In this document: positions 15,685-22,942 of the stretch, in pieces
Layout of the letters: every line of letters starts with the position of its first letter
How positions within the stretch are numbered: the stretch's first letter is position 1
DNA from: an uncultured Gammaproteobacteria bacterium
GTDB lineage: Bacteria > Pseudomonadota > Gammaproteobacteria > Magnimaribacterales > D2472
Assembly: GCA_913050015.1 (NCBI GenBank)
Contig: CAJXAZ010000006.1
Coordinates: 1 to 31,805 of the forward strand
DNA length: 31,805 nucleotides
Reading direction: 5' to 3'
Position numbers and translations under genes: made by a program
The notes under the pieces: model-generated
The model's input: the letters and a program-made list of their open reading frames with translations, nothing else
Databases searched by the model: none
Told to the model about the DNA's origin: nothing

Positions 15685-17712
15685 TTAAAAGAAAATGCCG
15701 TTAAGTGGTAGAAGTGAAGATATAACAAGACTCACCATTGCCATAACATTAATTAAAATGTTCATTGCAGGTCCGGAGGTATCCTTGAACGGATCTCCAA
15801 CAGTATCTCCAACTACTACAGCGGAATGAGTATCAGAACCTTTTCCACCCAGGTTACCTTTTTCTACATACTTCTTAGCGTTATCCCATGCTCCACCAGC
15901 ATTAGCCATAAATAGAGCTAAAGCTACGCAACCTAAAAGACCACCGGCTAGCATGCCTCCAAGTGCAATTGCACCTAGGCCAAAACCAACCACTGCTGGC
16001 ATAGCAACAGCTATAACTCCAGGTAGCATCATTTTTTTAAGCGCTGCTTCGGTAGCAATTTGAACACATTTTTCTGAATCCGGATCAGCAGTACCTTCCA
16101 TTAATCCTGGAATTTCTCTAAATTGTCTTCTAATCTCATTAATCATTTCAAAAGCAGCATCACCAACTGCTGTCATAGTTATTGAAGATATTAAGAAAGG
16201 TATACATATACCAATAAACATACCCACAAGAACCATAGGATCAGTAAGAGAAAGAGAGAAAGCATCTCCATACTTTAGAGAAACTTGAGCTGAATAAGCT
16301 GAAATAATTGCAAGAGCTGCTAATGCTGCCGCTCCAATTGCAAAGCCTTTTCCTATTGCTGCAGTTGTATTACCTAACTCATCCAATGAATCAGTTATAT
16401 CTCTAACTTCCTTACCCATGCCTGACATTTCAGCAATTCCACCTGCATTATCAGCAACTGGACCATAAGCATCAATTGCCATAGTAATTCCAACAGTAGA
16501 GAGCATTCCTACAGCTGCTATACCAACTCCGTAAACACCTGTTATTCCAGCACTACTTGCTAATGAAGTAGAGACTAAAATAATAGTAGCTAAAATAATA
16601 ATAGGTATAACTACAGATTGCATTCCAACAGCTAGTCCTGAAATCATAACTGTTGCAGCTCCTGTTTCGCCTGATTCAGCAATCTTTTTCACAGGATTAC
16701 CACCAGTATAATATTCTGTTATTAACCCAATAAGTACGCCTCCGACAGCTCCTGAAATAACACAATATAGAACTTCTAAAGGAAGACTCATGTGTTGAAT
16801 TAAGAAATAAGCCATAACTACAAAAATTACAGGTGCTAGTAGCGTTCCTGATCTAAGCGCGCTAGCTGGCTCTTTAGCTGATGCAAGTTTAACAATGAAG
16901 ATTCCCATGATAGATGCTATCAAACCAACAGAGGCAAGTGCCAAAGGTAACATCATTAAGTTTTCAGAATCTGCAGATTGAATAGTGTATGCAATAGCTA
17001 TAGTAGCAATCATTGACCCGCAATATGATTCAAAAATATCTGAACCCATTCCAGCAACATCACCAACATTGTCTCCAACATTGTCAGCTATAACACCAGG
17101 ATTTCTGGGATCATCTTCTGGTATCCCAACTTCTATCTTACCTACGAGATCAGCTCCGACATCGGCACTCTTTGTAAATATGCCTCCGCCGACTCTTGAA
17201 AATAAAGCTACAACCGATGCTCCCATTCCAAAACCCTCTAAGGCATGAACATGTGAACCGCCATCGAATGCATAAAAGTAATATAAGCCGCCCAAACCAA
17301 TTAATCCTAGAGAAGCGACACATAGCCCCATTACAGATCCACCGTAGAATGAGACAGATAAAGCTGCTGCTGCACCATCTTTCTGAGCAGCTGTTGCAGT
17401 TCTAACATTCGCTTTAGTGGCTGCGTACATTCCAATGAAACCTGCTAAAGAAGAACAAGCTGCGCCAACTACAACTGCAATAGCAGTTTCAGTTCCCAGA
17501 AAAATCTGAGATAAAATAACTAGAACAACAATGAAAACAGTTAAGTATTTATATTCGGTCTTCATGAAAGCTAAAGCTCCAGCATGAATTTGATCTCCAA
17601 TTTTTTTAACCTTATCCTCTCCATCTGGATATCTCATAACAAGCAAATAAACCACAAAAGCAGCTATCATGCCAAGTACGCCTAATAAAGGCGGGAAAAG
17701 TGCAATATTCAT
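15685..17712 (-). CDS. hppA: membrane-bound ion-translocating pyrophosphatase, K+-dependent type
   Basis: This integral membrane protein hydrolyses pyrophosphate and pumps H+ and/or Na+ across the inner membrane. From ATG 17712 it has 675 residues with about 16 hydrophobic segments. Pyrophosphate/Mg-binding loops are present: DVGADLVGKIE (184-194), DDPRNPGVIADN (200-211), the GDVAGMGSDIFESY block, DAYGPVADNAGGIAEMSGM, and the late GDTVGDPFKDTSGPA. GNTTAAIGKG (447-456) has Ala where potassium-independent enzymes have Lys, so it should need K+. Pumped ion (H+, Na+ or both) is not certain. An upstream start at 17745 adds eleven residues not typical of the family. Confidence 0.95.
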   Translation of the reverse strand: MNIALFPPLLGVLGMIAAFVVYLLVMRYPDGEDKVKKIGDQIHAGALAFMKTEYKYLTVFIVVLVILSQIFLGTETAIAVVVGAACSSLAGFIGMYAATKANVRTATAAQKDGAAAALSVSFYGGSVMGLCVASLGLIGLGGLYYFYAFDGGSHVHALEGFGMGASVVALFSRVGGGIFTKSADVGADLVGKIEVGIPEDDPRNPGVIADNVGDNVGDVAGMGSDIFESYCGSMIATIAIAYTIQSADSENLMMLPLALASVGLIASIMGIFIVKLASAKEPASALRSGTLLAPVIFVVMAYFLIQHMSLPLEVLYCVISGAVGGVLIGLITEYYTGGNPVKKIAESGETGAATVMISGLAVGMQSVVIPIIILATIILVSTSLASSAGITGVYGVGIAAVGMLSTVGITMAIDAYGPVADNAGGIAEMSGMGKEVRDITDSLDELGNTTAAIGKGFAIGAAALAALAIISAYSAQVSLKYGDAFSLSLTDPMVLVGMFIGICIPFLISSITMTAVGDAAFEMINEIRRQFREIPGLMEGTADPDSEKCVQIATEAALKKMMLPGVIAVAMPAVVGFGLGAIALGGMLAGGLLGCVALALFMANAGGAWDNAKKYVEKGNLGGKGSDTHSAVVVGDTVGDPFKDTSGPAMNILINVMAMVSLVISSLLPLNGIFF

Positions 17713-17784
17713 ACAATGTAACCCCAAAAATTTTGAAAGAAGCATTCTATCAAAATATTATAAAAAAAAACGTATATCTTTAAT

Positions 17785-19035
17785 CTATTTATTAAAAATA
17801 TCTTTATCTAAAAGACCTTCTGACTCAGCCACTATGCAAGCAATTGCTGCATCACCAGTAACATTGACTGATGTTCGTAACATATCAAGTATTCTATCTA
17901 CAGCGAGAATGATTCCTATAGCCTCAAGTGGAAGGCCAAACTGTTGAAGAATAATAACAAGGGTAATAGTTCCAGCTGAAGGAACTGCAGCAGTCCCTAT
18001 AGAAGTAACTACTGCCAAAATAACCACTTGGACATACTGAAAAAGGGTTAAATCAATGCCAGACATCTGGGCAATAAAGATAGTTGCCATACCTTGCATG
18101 ATCGCAGTCCCATCCATATTTATAGTAGCTCCAACGGGAATTACAAAAGATGCAACATTCTTGTTAACACCCAGATCATCTTGAACTGTTTTTAATGTTA
18201 CGGGAATGGTTGCGGCACTTGATGATGTTGAAAAAGCAAAAATTGCGACTTCTTTCATTTTTTTGAAGAAGGTCCAAATATTAAGATTTGTAAATATTTT
18301 TAAAATTAAAGAGTAGGTAACAAAGGCATGAATTATGAGAACTGAAATTAATAAAATAACGTACTTAAATGCTTCCTGAAAAATATCTAATCCATCAGCA
18401 ATGACAAACTTTCCAATTAAACAGAATACTCCGATTGGAGCGAACGAAATGACCATGATCACAAGCTGCATAAATACTGTATTTAACTTCTCAAACGCCT
18501 CACTAAAATTTCCAGTGAGATGGTTTGTTTTGTTTAAAGCTAAGCCAAATAAAATACTAAAGAAAACAACAGCTAACATCTGGTTTTGAGCCATCGCTTC
18601 AATAATATTTGATGGAAAAATATCTAGAATTGTTTCGTATATCCCCTGACCTTCTGGAAGATTTTCTGGAGGTGCAATATTTGAAGAATACCCCGCTCCT
18701 GGTTTAAATATTGAACCTACTATTAATGACAGACTTACGGCAATTGCTGTTGTGGATAAATATAAGGTAATTGTTTTAAAAGTAATATTCCCCAAACTTG
18801 TCATGCTAGTAAGAGAAGAGATTCCTGATACAAGCGAGAAAAACACTAGAGGAACAATCAAAAGCTTTAATAGATTAACAAAAATTGCACTGCCTAAATT
18901 AAATACATAAACCTTTATAAAGGTAATTAGACTTGCAGGGAAAATATTTAAATAAAAGAACATTGACCCAACCAAAAAGCCAAGAAACATTCCTAGTAAT
19001 ATATTTCTGGTAAGATTTTTGGGTGTTTCGATCAT
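17785..19035 (-). CDS. dicarboxylate/amino acid:cation symporter (DAACS family)
   Basis: This 416-residue inner-membrane protein belongs to the GltP/DctA/GltPh family, which couples uptake of glutamate, aspartate or C4-dicarboxylates to Na+ or H+. Eight or so hydrophobic segments are visible. Diagnostic features are the serine-rich re-entrant loop FSTSSSAATIPVT, the motif VGATINMDGTA with the ion-binding NMDGT, and the second re-entrant region GTAAVPSAGTI. A substrate-decisive Arg is not obvious: the C-terminal helix reads VDRILDMLRTSVNVTGDA, with Asp and Thr/Asn positions conserved. It starts one base into the rubredoxin stop (TAATG), so the two genes are co-transcribed. Confidence 0.93.
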   Translation of the reverse strand: MIETPKNLTRNILLGMFLGFLVGSMFFYLNIFPASLITFIKVYVFNLGSAIFVNLLKLLIVPLVFFSLVSGISSLTSMTSLGNITFKTITLYLSTTAIAVSLSLIVGSIFKPGAGYSSNIAPPENLPEGQGIYETILDIFPSNIIEAMAQNQMLAVVFFSILFGLALNKTNHLTGNFSEAFEKLNTVFMQLVIMVISFAPIGVFCLIGKFVIADGLDIFQEAFKYVILLISVLIIHAFVTYSLILKIFTNLNIWTFFKKMKEVAIFAFSTSSSAATIPVTLKTVQDDLGVNKNVASFVIPVGATINMDGTAIMQGMATIFIAQMSGIDLTLFQYVQVVILAVVTSIGTAAVPSAGTITLVIILQQFGLPLEAIGIILAVDRILDMLRTSVNVTGDAAIACIVAESEGLLDKDIFNK

Positions 19036-19211
19036 TATATCTCTATCATATCAAAATCTTCCTTACCTACACCACATTCTGGGCATAACCAATCCTCTGG
19101 GACATCTTCCCATTTAGTTCCTGGCTCAATACCATCATCAGGCCATCCAAGAGCCTCGTCATAGATTAGTCCACAAACTATACATTCCAACTTTTTAAAT
19201 TCAGTATCCAT
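19035..19211 (-). CDS. rubredoxin
   Basis: A small open frame of 58 residues encodes a classical one-iron rubredoxin, an electron carrier. Cysteines occur as CIVC (10 and 13) and CPEC (43 and 46), and the fold-defining aromatic segments LIYDEALGWPDDGI and EDVPEDWLCPECG are intact. The stop codon shares a base with the symporter start. It is transcribed divergently from ubiC. Rubredoxin genes near ubiCA are known in pseudomonads, where they serve alkane hydroxylases; no hydroxylase or rubredoxin reductase is in this window, so the partner is unknown. Confidence 0.95.
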   Translation of the reverse strand: MDTEFKKLECIVCGLIYDEALGWPDDGIEPGTKWEDVPEDWLCPECGVGKEDFDMIEI

Positions 19212-19260
19212 ATTAAATATTTTAGAAAAATTAACTTTTAAATTTTAAAAACTTCGACGG

Positions 19261-19266
19261 TATAAT
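19261..19266 (+). promoter_or_regulatory. candidate -10 element upstream of ubiC
   Basis: A perfect TATAAT lies 24 bp before the ubiC ATG in the 78-bp divergent gap between rubredoxin and ubiC. No convincing -35 hexamer is found at 16-18 bp upstream, the region being almost pure A/T (TTAAAT at best). It is probably the ubiC-ubiA promoter, but position evidence is stronger than sequence evidence. Confidence 0.4.
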
Positions 19267-19289
19267 ATCAGATTTAAACGGTTTAATTA

Positions 19290-19775
19290 ATGCAGCTTGA
19301 ACAAATATCATCATGGGATACTTTTAACAAAATTAAGTTACAAGTAAGCGACGAAATAAAATCTTGGTTGCTTGAGAAAGGACCAATAACAAAAAGAATT
19401 AAGTTCGTAAAAAAATTTAGATTGGAACTATTACAAGATGAAATATCTGAGGTTGATAAAGTAGAAAAAGCTTTTATTAATTCTAAATCAAGAAAGATTA
19501 GAGTGAGAGAGGTTGTATTATATGGAAATACTAAACCTATGGTTTTTGCTAGAACAATAATACCAAACACAACCATAGAGAAAGGTTTTGCTAAGCTAGG
19601 CACATTAGGCAAAAGTCCGCTTGGAGATATTTTATTTAAAAAAGATATATTCACAAAAGAAAATGTCGTGTATGCATCATTCAAGTATAAAAAGAAAATA
19701 TTTTGGGGAAGAAAAACTAAATATACTGTTAAAAATTTGCCTTTTTCAGTCATGGAAGTTTTTCTTGTTAAGTAA
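19290..19775 (+). CDS. ubiC: chorismate-pyruvate lyase
   Basis: UbiC removes pyruvate from chorismate to give 4-hydroxybenzoate, the ring precursor of ubiquinone. The 161-residue protein (E. coli 165) aligns through LLEKGPITKR, SRKIRVREVVLYG with the active-site Arg73, VFARTIIP, LGTLGKSPLGDILF, the FWGRKTKY strand and the final MEVFL with catalytic Glu156. The gene ends in a double stop (TAATAA) and is followed directly by ubiA, as in E. coli, so the first two dedicated ubiquinone steps are co-expressed. Confidence 0.93.
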   Translation: MQLEQISSWDTFNKIKLQVSDEIKSWLLEKGPITKRIKFVKKFRLELLQDEISEVDKVEKAFINSKSRKIRVREVVLYGNTKPMVFARTIIPNTTIEKGFAKLGTLGKSPLGDILFKKDIFTKENVVYASFKYKKKIFWGRKTKYTVKNLPFSVMEVFLVK

Positions 19776-19777
19776 TA

Positions 19778-19785
19778 AAGAGGAG
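19778..19785 (+). promoter_or_regulatory. strong ribosome binding site that fixes an ATT start for ubiA
   Basis: AAGAGGAG just after the ubiC stop is a near-perfect Shine-Dalgarno match. The only in-frame initiator-like codon at normal distance is ATT at 19793 (7-nt spacer); ATA at 19787 is one base away and too close, and no ATG, GTG or TTG is in frame before 19847. Confidence 0.6.
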
Positions 19786-19792
19786 TATAAAA

Positions 19793-20632
19793 ATTAAAAA
19801 ATTTCTAGAGCTAGCAAGACTGGATAAACCAATTGGTATATTTCTATTGCTATGGCCATCTTTGCTAGGACTTCTTCTTGCTGGACTTGAAACGAACATT
19901 GAATTTAAGAATGTGTTAATTGTTATTTTAGGATCAATACTAGTGAGATCTTGTGGCTGTGTTATTAATGATATAAGTGACTATAAGTTTGATAGGTTGG
20001 TAAAGAGAACTGCGGGAAGACCTATTGCAACTGGAGTTGTTAGTTTGCTAGAAGCCTGGGTATTTTTTATATTTCTTGGCTGTTTGTCATTAGGCTTACT
20101 ATCTTTAACACCACATTTAACTTTAAAGATTTCAGCTTTATGCGCCCTCCTAATTGCAATATACCCAATGGCGAAAAGATTTATTAAAGCTCCTCAGTTT
20201 GTCTTAGGTATAACATTTGGATCAGGAGTCATTATTTCGCATTCACTTCAATCTGATAGCTTTTCTTTATCATTGTTGATACTTTATTTTGGAGTCGTGG
20301 CATGGATAATTAGTTTTGATACTTTTTATGCTTTAGAGGATATTGAAGATGATAGGAAGCTTGGAATTAACTCTACGGCAATTTTATGGGGAGACAACGC
20401 AATAACCATCGCAAAATATCTACATTATATTTTTTATACATCACTCGTACTTATTGCTTATATCAATGAATTTTCTCTATTTTTTATTCCGATAATTATT
20501 ACGCTTGTTGCAATGCATTACTACCAGATGAAACTTGTTGCTGATAAAAAATATCTAGATTCATTTAAATTTAATAACTGGATTGGAATAGTTTCAGTGA
20601 TAAGTTTTGTCTCAGAGGTTTATATTTTTTAA
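19793..20632 (+). CDS. ubiA: 4-hydroxybenzoate polyprenyltransferase UbiA, probable ATT start
   Basis: UbiA is an inner-membrane prenyltransferase that attaches the polyprenyl tail to 4-hydroxybenzoate. Both Asp-rich motifs are present: INDISDYKFDRLVKRTAGRP and the second DTFYALEDIEDDRKLGI; STAILWG and about eight membrane helices follow. The conserved N-terminus FLELARLDKPIGIFLLLWP lies upstream of the first conventional initiator (TTG at 19847) and is in frame back to an ATT at 19793, placed 7 nt after AAGAGGAG. Starting there gives 279 residues, close to E. coli UbiA (290). A TTG start would remove the LDKPIG motif and half of the first helix, so it is disfavoured. Confidence 0.9.
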   Translation: MKKFLELARLDKPIGIFLLLWPSLLGLLLAGLETNIEFKNVLIVILGSILVRSCGCVINDISDYKFDRLVKRTAGRPIATGVVSLLEAWVFFIFLGCLSLGLLSLTPHLTLKISALCALLIAIYPMAKRFIKAPQFVLGITFGSGVIISHSLQSDSFSLSLLILYFGVVAWIISFDTFYALEDIEDDRKLGINSTAILWGDNAITIAKYLHYIFYTSLVLIAYINEFSLFFIPIIITLVAMHYYQMKLVADKKYLDSFKFNNWIGIVSVISFVSEVYIF

Positions 20633-20642
20633 ATTTCTTCAT

Positions 20643-21785
20643 ATGACTATAAAAAATAAATTCCTAAAAAATATTTCAGATACTCATGGAGAAGATCTTA
20701 AGAAAATATTAGGCAAAGAAGATTCTCCATTTATTTCATTTGAGTTTCTTGATGCCTTGGAAAAGAGTATGTGTGTAGGAGATTTATCAGGCTGGCAGCC
20801 AAAACATTTAAGCATATTTAATGAGAATAAACTGTCAGGTTTTATGCCTCTTTATTTGAAAGATAATAGTCAGGGTGAATTTGTATTTGACCATCAATGG
20901 TCATACGCTCTGAATAGAGCTGGAAGGCATTATTATCCCAAGCTTATCAGTGCAATACCCTTTACTCCATGTGAAACAAAGAAATTTATCTACGAAGACG
21001 TGCTTGATGAAACTCATTTTATCAATCCAACAAAAGAATTAATGAGAGAAGAGAACATTGAATCATGGCATATACTTTTTCCAAATCCAGAAATAAAAAA
21101 TCTCCTTTTAAGCAATGATTTTATAGAGAGAAGTGGCTATAGATTTGTCTGGAATAATAAAAACTACGCTGACTTTGGGCATTTCCTAGAGATATTCACA
21201 TCCAGGCAAAGAAAGAATATAAAGGCAGAAAGAAAAAAAATAAATAATCTTGATATATCTTTTACAGTCAAAGATAGTGAAAATTTGGAAGAACAAGACT
21301 GGGATACATTTTATAAGTTTTATAAAAATACCTACTCGGAAAGAATGCAGGCACCTTATTTAAATATAGAATTTTTCAAGTTAGTTCATAAACATAGATC
21401 GTCTTTAAAACCTGTTCTTTTCTTTGCTGAGCATGGCGGGGAAAAAATTGCAGGATCCTTGTGCTTTCAAGGTGAGGATACTTTATATGGAAGGCACTGG
21501 GGTGCCTCAAAGGATATAGACAGCCTTCATTTTGAATGTTGCTACTATCAAGGAATAGACTATTGCATAGAAAAGGGTATTCAATTTTTTGATCCAGGCG
21601 TGCAAGGTGAACATAAAATAAGAAGAGGGTTTGAGCCAAAAAAAAGTAACTCCTATCACTTTATTCTTAAAGAAGATTTTAGCGAGGCTATAAGGGCTTT
21701 TTGTTCAGAGGAAGCTAAATCTATTGATAACTATTTAACTGCTTGTGATGAATATACACCGATTAAAAAAGAATATAGAATTTAG
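20643..21785 (+). CDS. COG3146/FemAB-like GNAT-fold protein (DUF482 family)
   Basis: This 380-residue protein resembles the COG3146 family annotated as predicted N-acyltransferases or peptidoglycan-recognition-like proteins. Recognisable stretches are SPFISFEFLDALEKS near the start, GWQPKHLSIF, the mid SRQRKNIKAERKKI and the GNAT-like half with GEKIAGSLCFQGEDTLYGRHWG, HFECCYYQGIDYCIEKGI and FDPGVQGEHKIRRGFEP. These match the family order, but the reaction and substrate are not known. The ATG at 20643 is chosen over an in-frame upstream codon at 20607, which lies inside ubiA. It follows ubiA by 10 bp, likely in the same operon. Confidence 0.8.
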   Translation: MTIKNKFLKNISDTHGEDLKKILGKEDSPFISFEFLDALEKSMCVGDLSGWQPKHLSIFNENKLSGFMPLYLKDNSQGEFVFDHQWSYALNRAGRHYYPKLISAIPFTPCETKKFIYEDVLDETHFINPTKELMREENIESWHILFPNPEIKNLLLSNDFIERSGYRFVWNNKNYADFGHFLEIFTSRQRKNIKAERKKINNLDISFTVKDSENLEEQDWDTFYKFYKNTYSERMQAPYLNIEFFKLVHKHRSSLKPVLFFAEHGGEKIAGSLCFQGEDTLYGRHWGASKDIDSLHFECCYYQGIDYCIEKGIQFFDPGVQGEHKIRRGFEPKKSNSYHFILKEDFSEAIRAFCSEEAKSIDNYLTACDEYTPIKKEYRI

Positions 21786-21787
21786 TA

Positions 21788-22234
21788 ATGCTAAGAACTT
21801 TACCTACAACCTCTCATCATATTGCTATTTGCGAAGGTAATTTTTTGAGACTTTCCCGACTCCTTAATAAGTTTTCTCAAGAGAAATATGCCTTTGAGAC
21901 CGTGAATCCGAACTCATCACATTTAGATATAAAATTCTTAGTGCTTAACAAAACAAAGCATACGGTTCTGCTCGAAGCCAGACAGAGTAAAGTTGGAAAA
22001 AATACACTTAATAATTTTACTATAAGAATTCAGGTAAGCTTGGATGCGAAACTTGCTGAGGTTACTTCCTACCAGGGAGAAAAACCAATTCCTTTTTTTA
22101 TAAAGAAATCAAAAATTCAATCCTATGATGAAAAAATGCAACAAAATAGATTTCTTACAGAATGGTTAGAAAGTATATTTATATCAGGAATATCTCCAAA
22201 GGAAAATATTAAAGATATTATTAAGAATGACTAA
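21788..22234 (+). CDS. yqiB: DUF1249 family protein YqiB
   Basis: The 148-residue protein matches E. coli YqiB, a small cytosolic protein of unknown function. Shared landmarks are the CEGNFLRLSRLL helix near residues 15-26, RIQVSLDAKLAEVTSYQ in the middle, and DEKMQQNRFLTEWLESIF near the C-terminus. In E. coli yqiB is next to cpdA and yqiA; here it is directly upstream of yqiA with an 8-bp overlap and cpdA is absent. It starts two bases after the preceding stop. Confidence 0.85.
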   Translation: MLRTLPTTSHHIAICEGNFLRLSRLLNKFSQEKYAFETVNPNSSHLDIKFLVLNKTKHTVLLEARQSKVGKNTLNNFTIRIQVSLDAKLAEVTSYQGEKPIPFFIKKSKIQSYDEKMQQNRFLTEWLESIFISGISPKENIKDIIKND

Positions 22235-22802
22235 AACCATTCTATATCTTCATGGGTTTAAATCTTCATCAGAGTCTTCAAAAGCTCAAGATATAAAACA
22301 TTTTATAGCGAAGAATACTAAAAAAACTAAGATTATTATTCCAGATCTAGATGATAATTTTCAAAATGCTCATAATCAAATAGAAGAACTTATTAGGGTA
22401 TCTGGATCAGATATTGTTTTTATGGGAAGTTCTTTAGGGGGTTACTATGCCTCCTATTTTTCACAAAAACTTAAAAAAAAGGCTGTTCTGATAAATCCAG
22501 CCGTGTACCCATTAGAAGATTTTGAAGTGCATTTGGGAGAGAATGAAAACTATACAAGCGGAAATAAATTTACTATTACTAGTAAGGAAATTGATTTTAT
22601 AAGAACACTTAGTTTCAAAAAATTACCAATACCTAACGATCTTCTTATCTTAATGGAATCAGGAGACGAGATTTTAAATTATAAAAAAAGTGCATCCTAT
22701 TTTTCTGGTGCCCATATTGATATTTTATTTGGTGGAGATCACTCATATTCATCATTTAAAACTAAGTTTAATAAAATTCAAAAATTTCTAGATATCAAAT
22801 AA
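22227..22802 (+). CDS. yqiA: YqiA/UPF0227-type alpha/beta-hydrolase esterase
   Basis: YqiA is a small alpha/beta-hydrolase with esterase activity on short acyl esters in E. coli. The 191-residue protein begins ILYLHGFKSS, has the nucleophile elbow GSSLGGYYA with Ser in GxSxGG, a conserved LINPAVYP segment, an acidic residue in LILMESGDEIL and the terminal catalytic His in GGDHSY. It overlaps yqiB by eight bases, keeping the E. coli yqiB/yqiA association, and is the last gene before the nitrogen-regulated unit. The natural substrate is unknown. Confidence 0.9.
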   Translation: MTKTILYLHGFKSSSESSKAQDIKHFIAKNTKKTKIIIPDLDDNFQNAHNQIEELIRVSGSDIVFMGSSLGGYYASYFSQKLKKKAVLINPAVYPLEDFEVHLGENENYTSGNKFTITSKEIDFIRTLSFKKLPIPNDLLILMESGDEILNYKKSASYFSGAHIDILFGGDHSYSSFKTKFNKIQKFLDIK

Positions 22803-22803
22803 A

Positions 22804-22820
22804 AGCACATAATTAGTGCA
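22804..22820 (+). promoter_or_regulatory. NtrC-like enhancer site 1
   Basis: The dyad AGCACATAATTAGTGCA has GCAC and GTGC arms 7 bp apart, exactly the NtrC spacing, and matches the consensus TGCACYAWMWTGGTGCA at 13 of 17 positions. It is centred about 104 bp upstream of the predicted sigma-54 start site. Confidence 0.6.
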
Positions 22821-22833
22821 TTAATACATATAT

Positions 22834-22850
22834 TGCTCATTATTGGTGCA
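22834..22850 (+). promoter_or_regulatory. NtrC-like enhancer site 2
   Basis: TGCTCATTATTGGTGCA matches the NtrC consensus at 14 of 17 positions with a perfect right arm (GGTGCA) and one change in the left arm. Its centre is 30 bp, about three helical turns, from site 1 and about 74 bp before the predicted start site. A weaker third dyad (GTTC, 7 bp, GTGC) lies at 22857-22871. Confidence 0.6.
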
Positions 22851-22889
22851 TAATAAGTTCATATTTTGTGCAAATAGGAGTATTTAATA

Positions 22890-22906
22890 TGGCATGTAAA
22901 TTGCAT
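22890..22906 (+). promoter_or_regulatory. sigma-54 (RpoN) promoter of the GSII gene
   Basis: TGGCATGTAAATTGCAT contains the -24 GG (22891-22892) and the -12 GC (22903-22904) separated exactly as in the consensus TGGCAC-N5-TTGCW. Transcription would start near 22916, leaving a leader of about 27 nt with AGGAG in front of the ATG. A TATAAT at 22911-22916 could serve as a secondary sigma-70 -10, but no matching -35 is evident. Upstream NtrC-like dyads and the ntrB/ntrC genes downstream reinforce the call. Confidence 0.75.
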
Positions 22907-22942
22907 GTTATATAATAGTAAACATAAATTTTAGGAGAACTA

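Noticed and set aside
19283..19753. 156-codon open frame on the minus strand across ubiC
   Set aside because: It is fully antisense to a well supported ubiC, has no recognisable motif and no ribosome binding site; AT-rich coding DNA often leaves such frames open.
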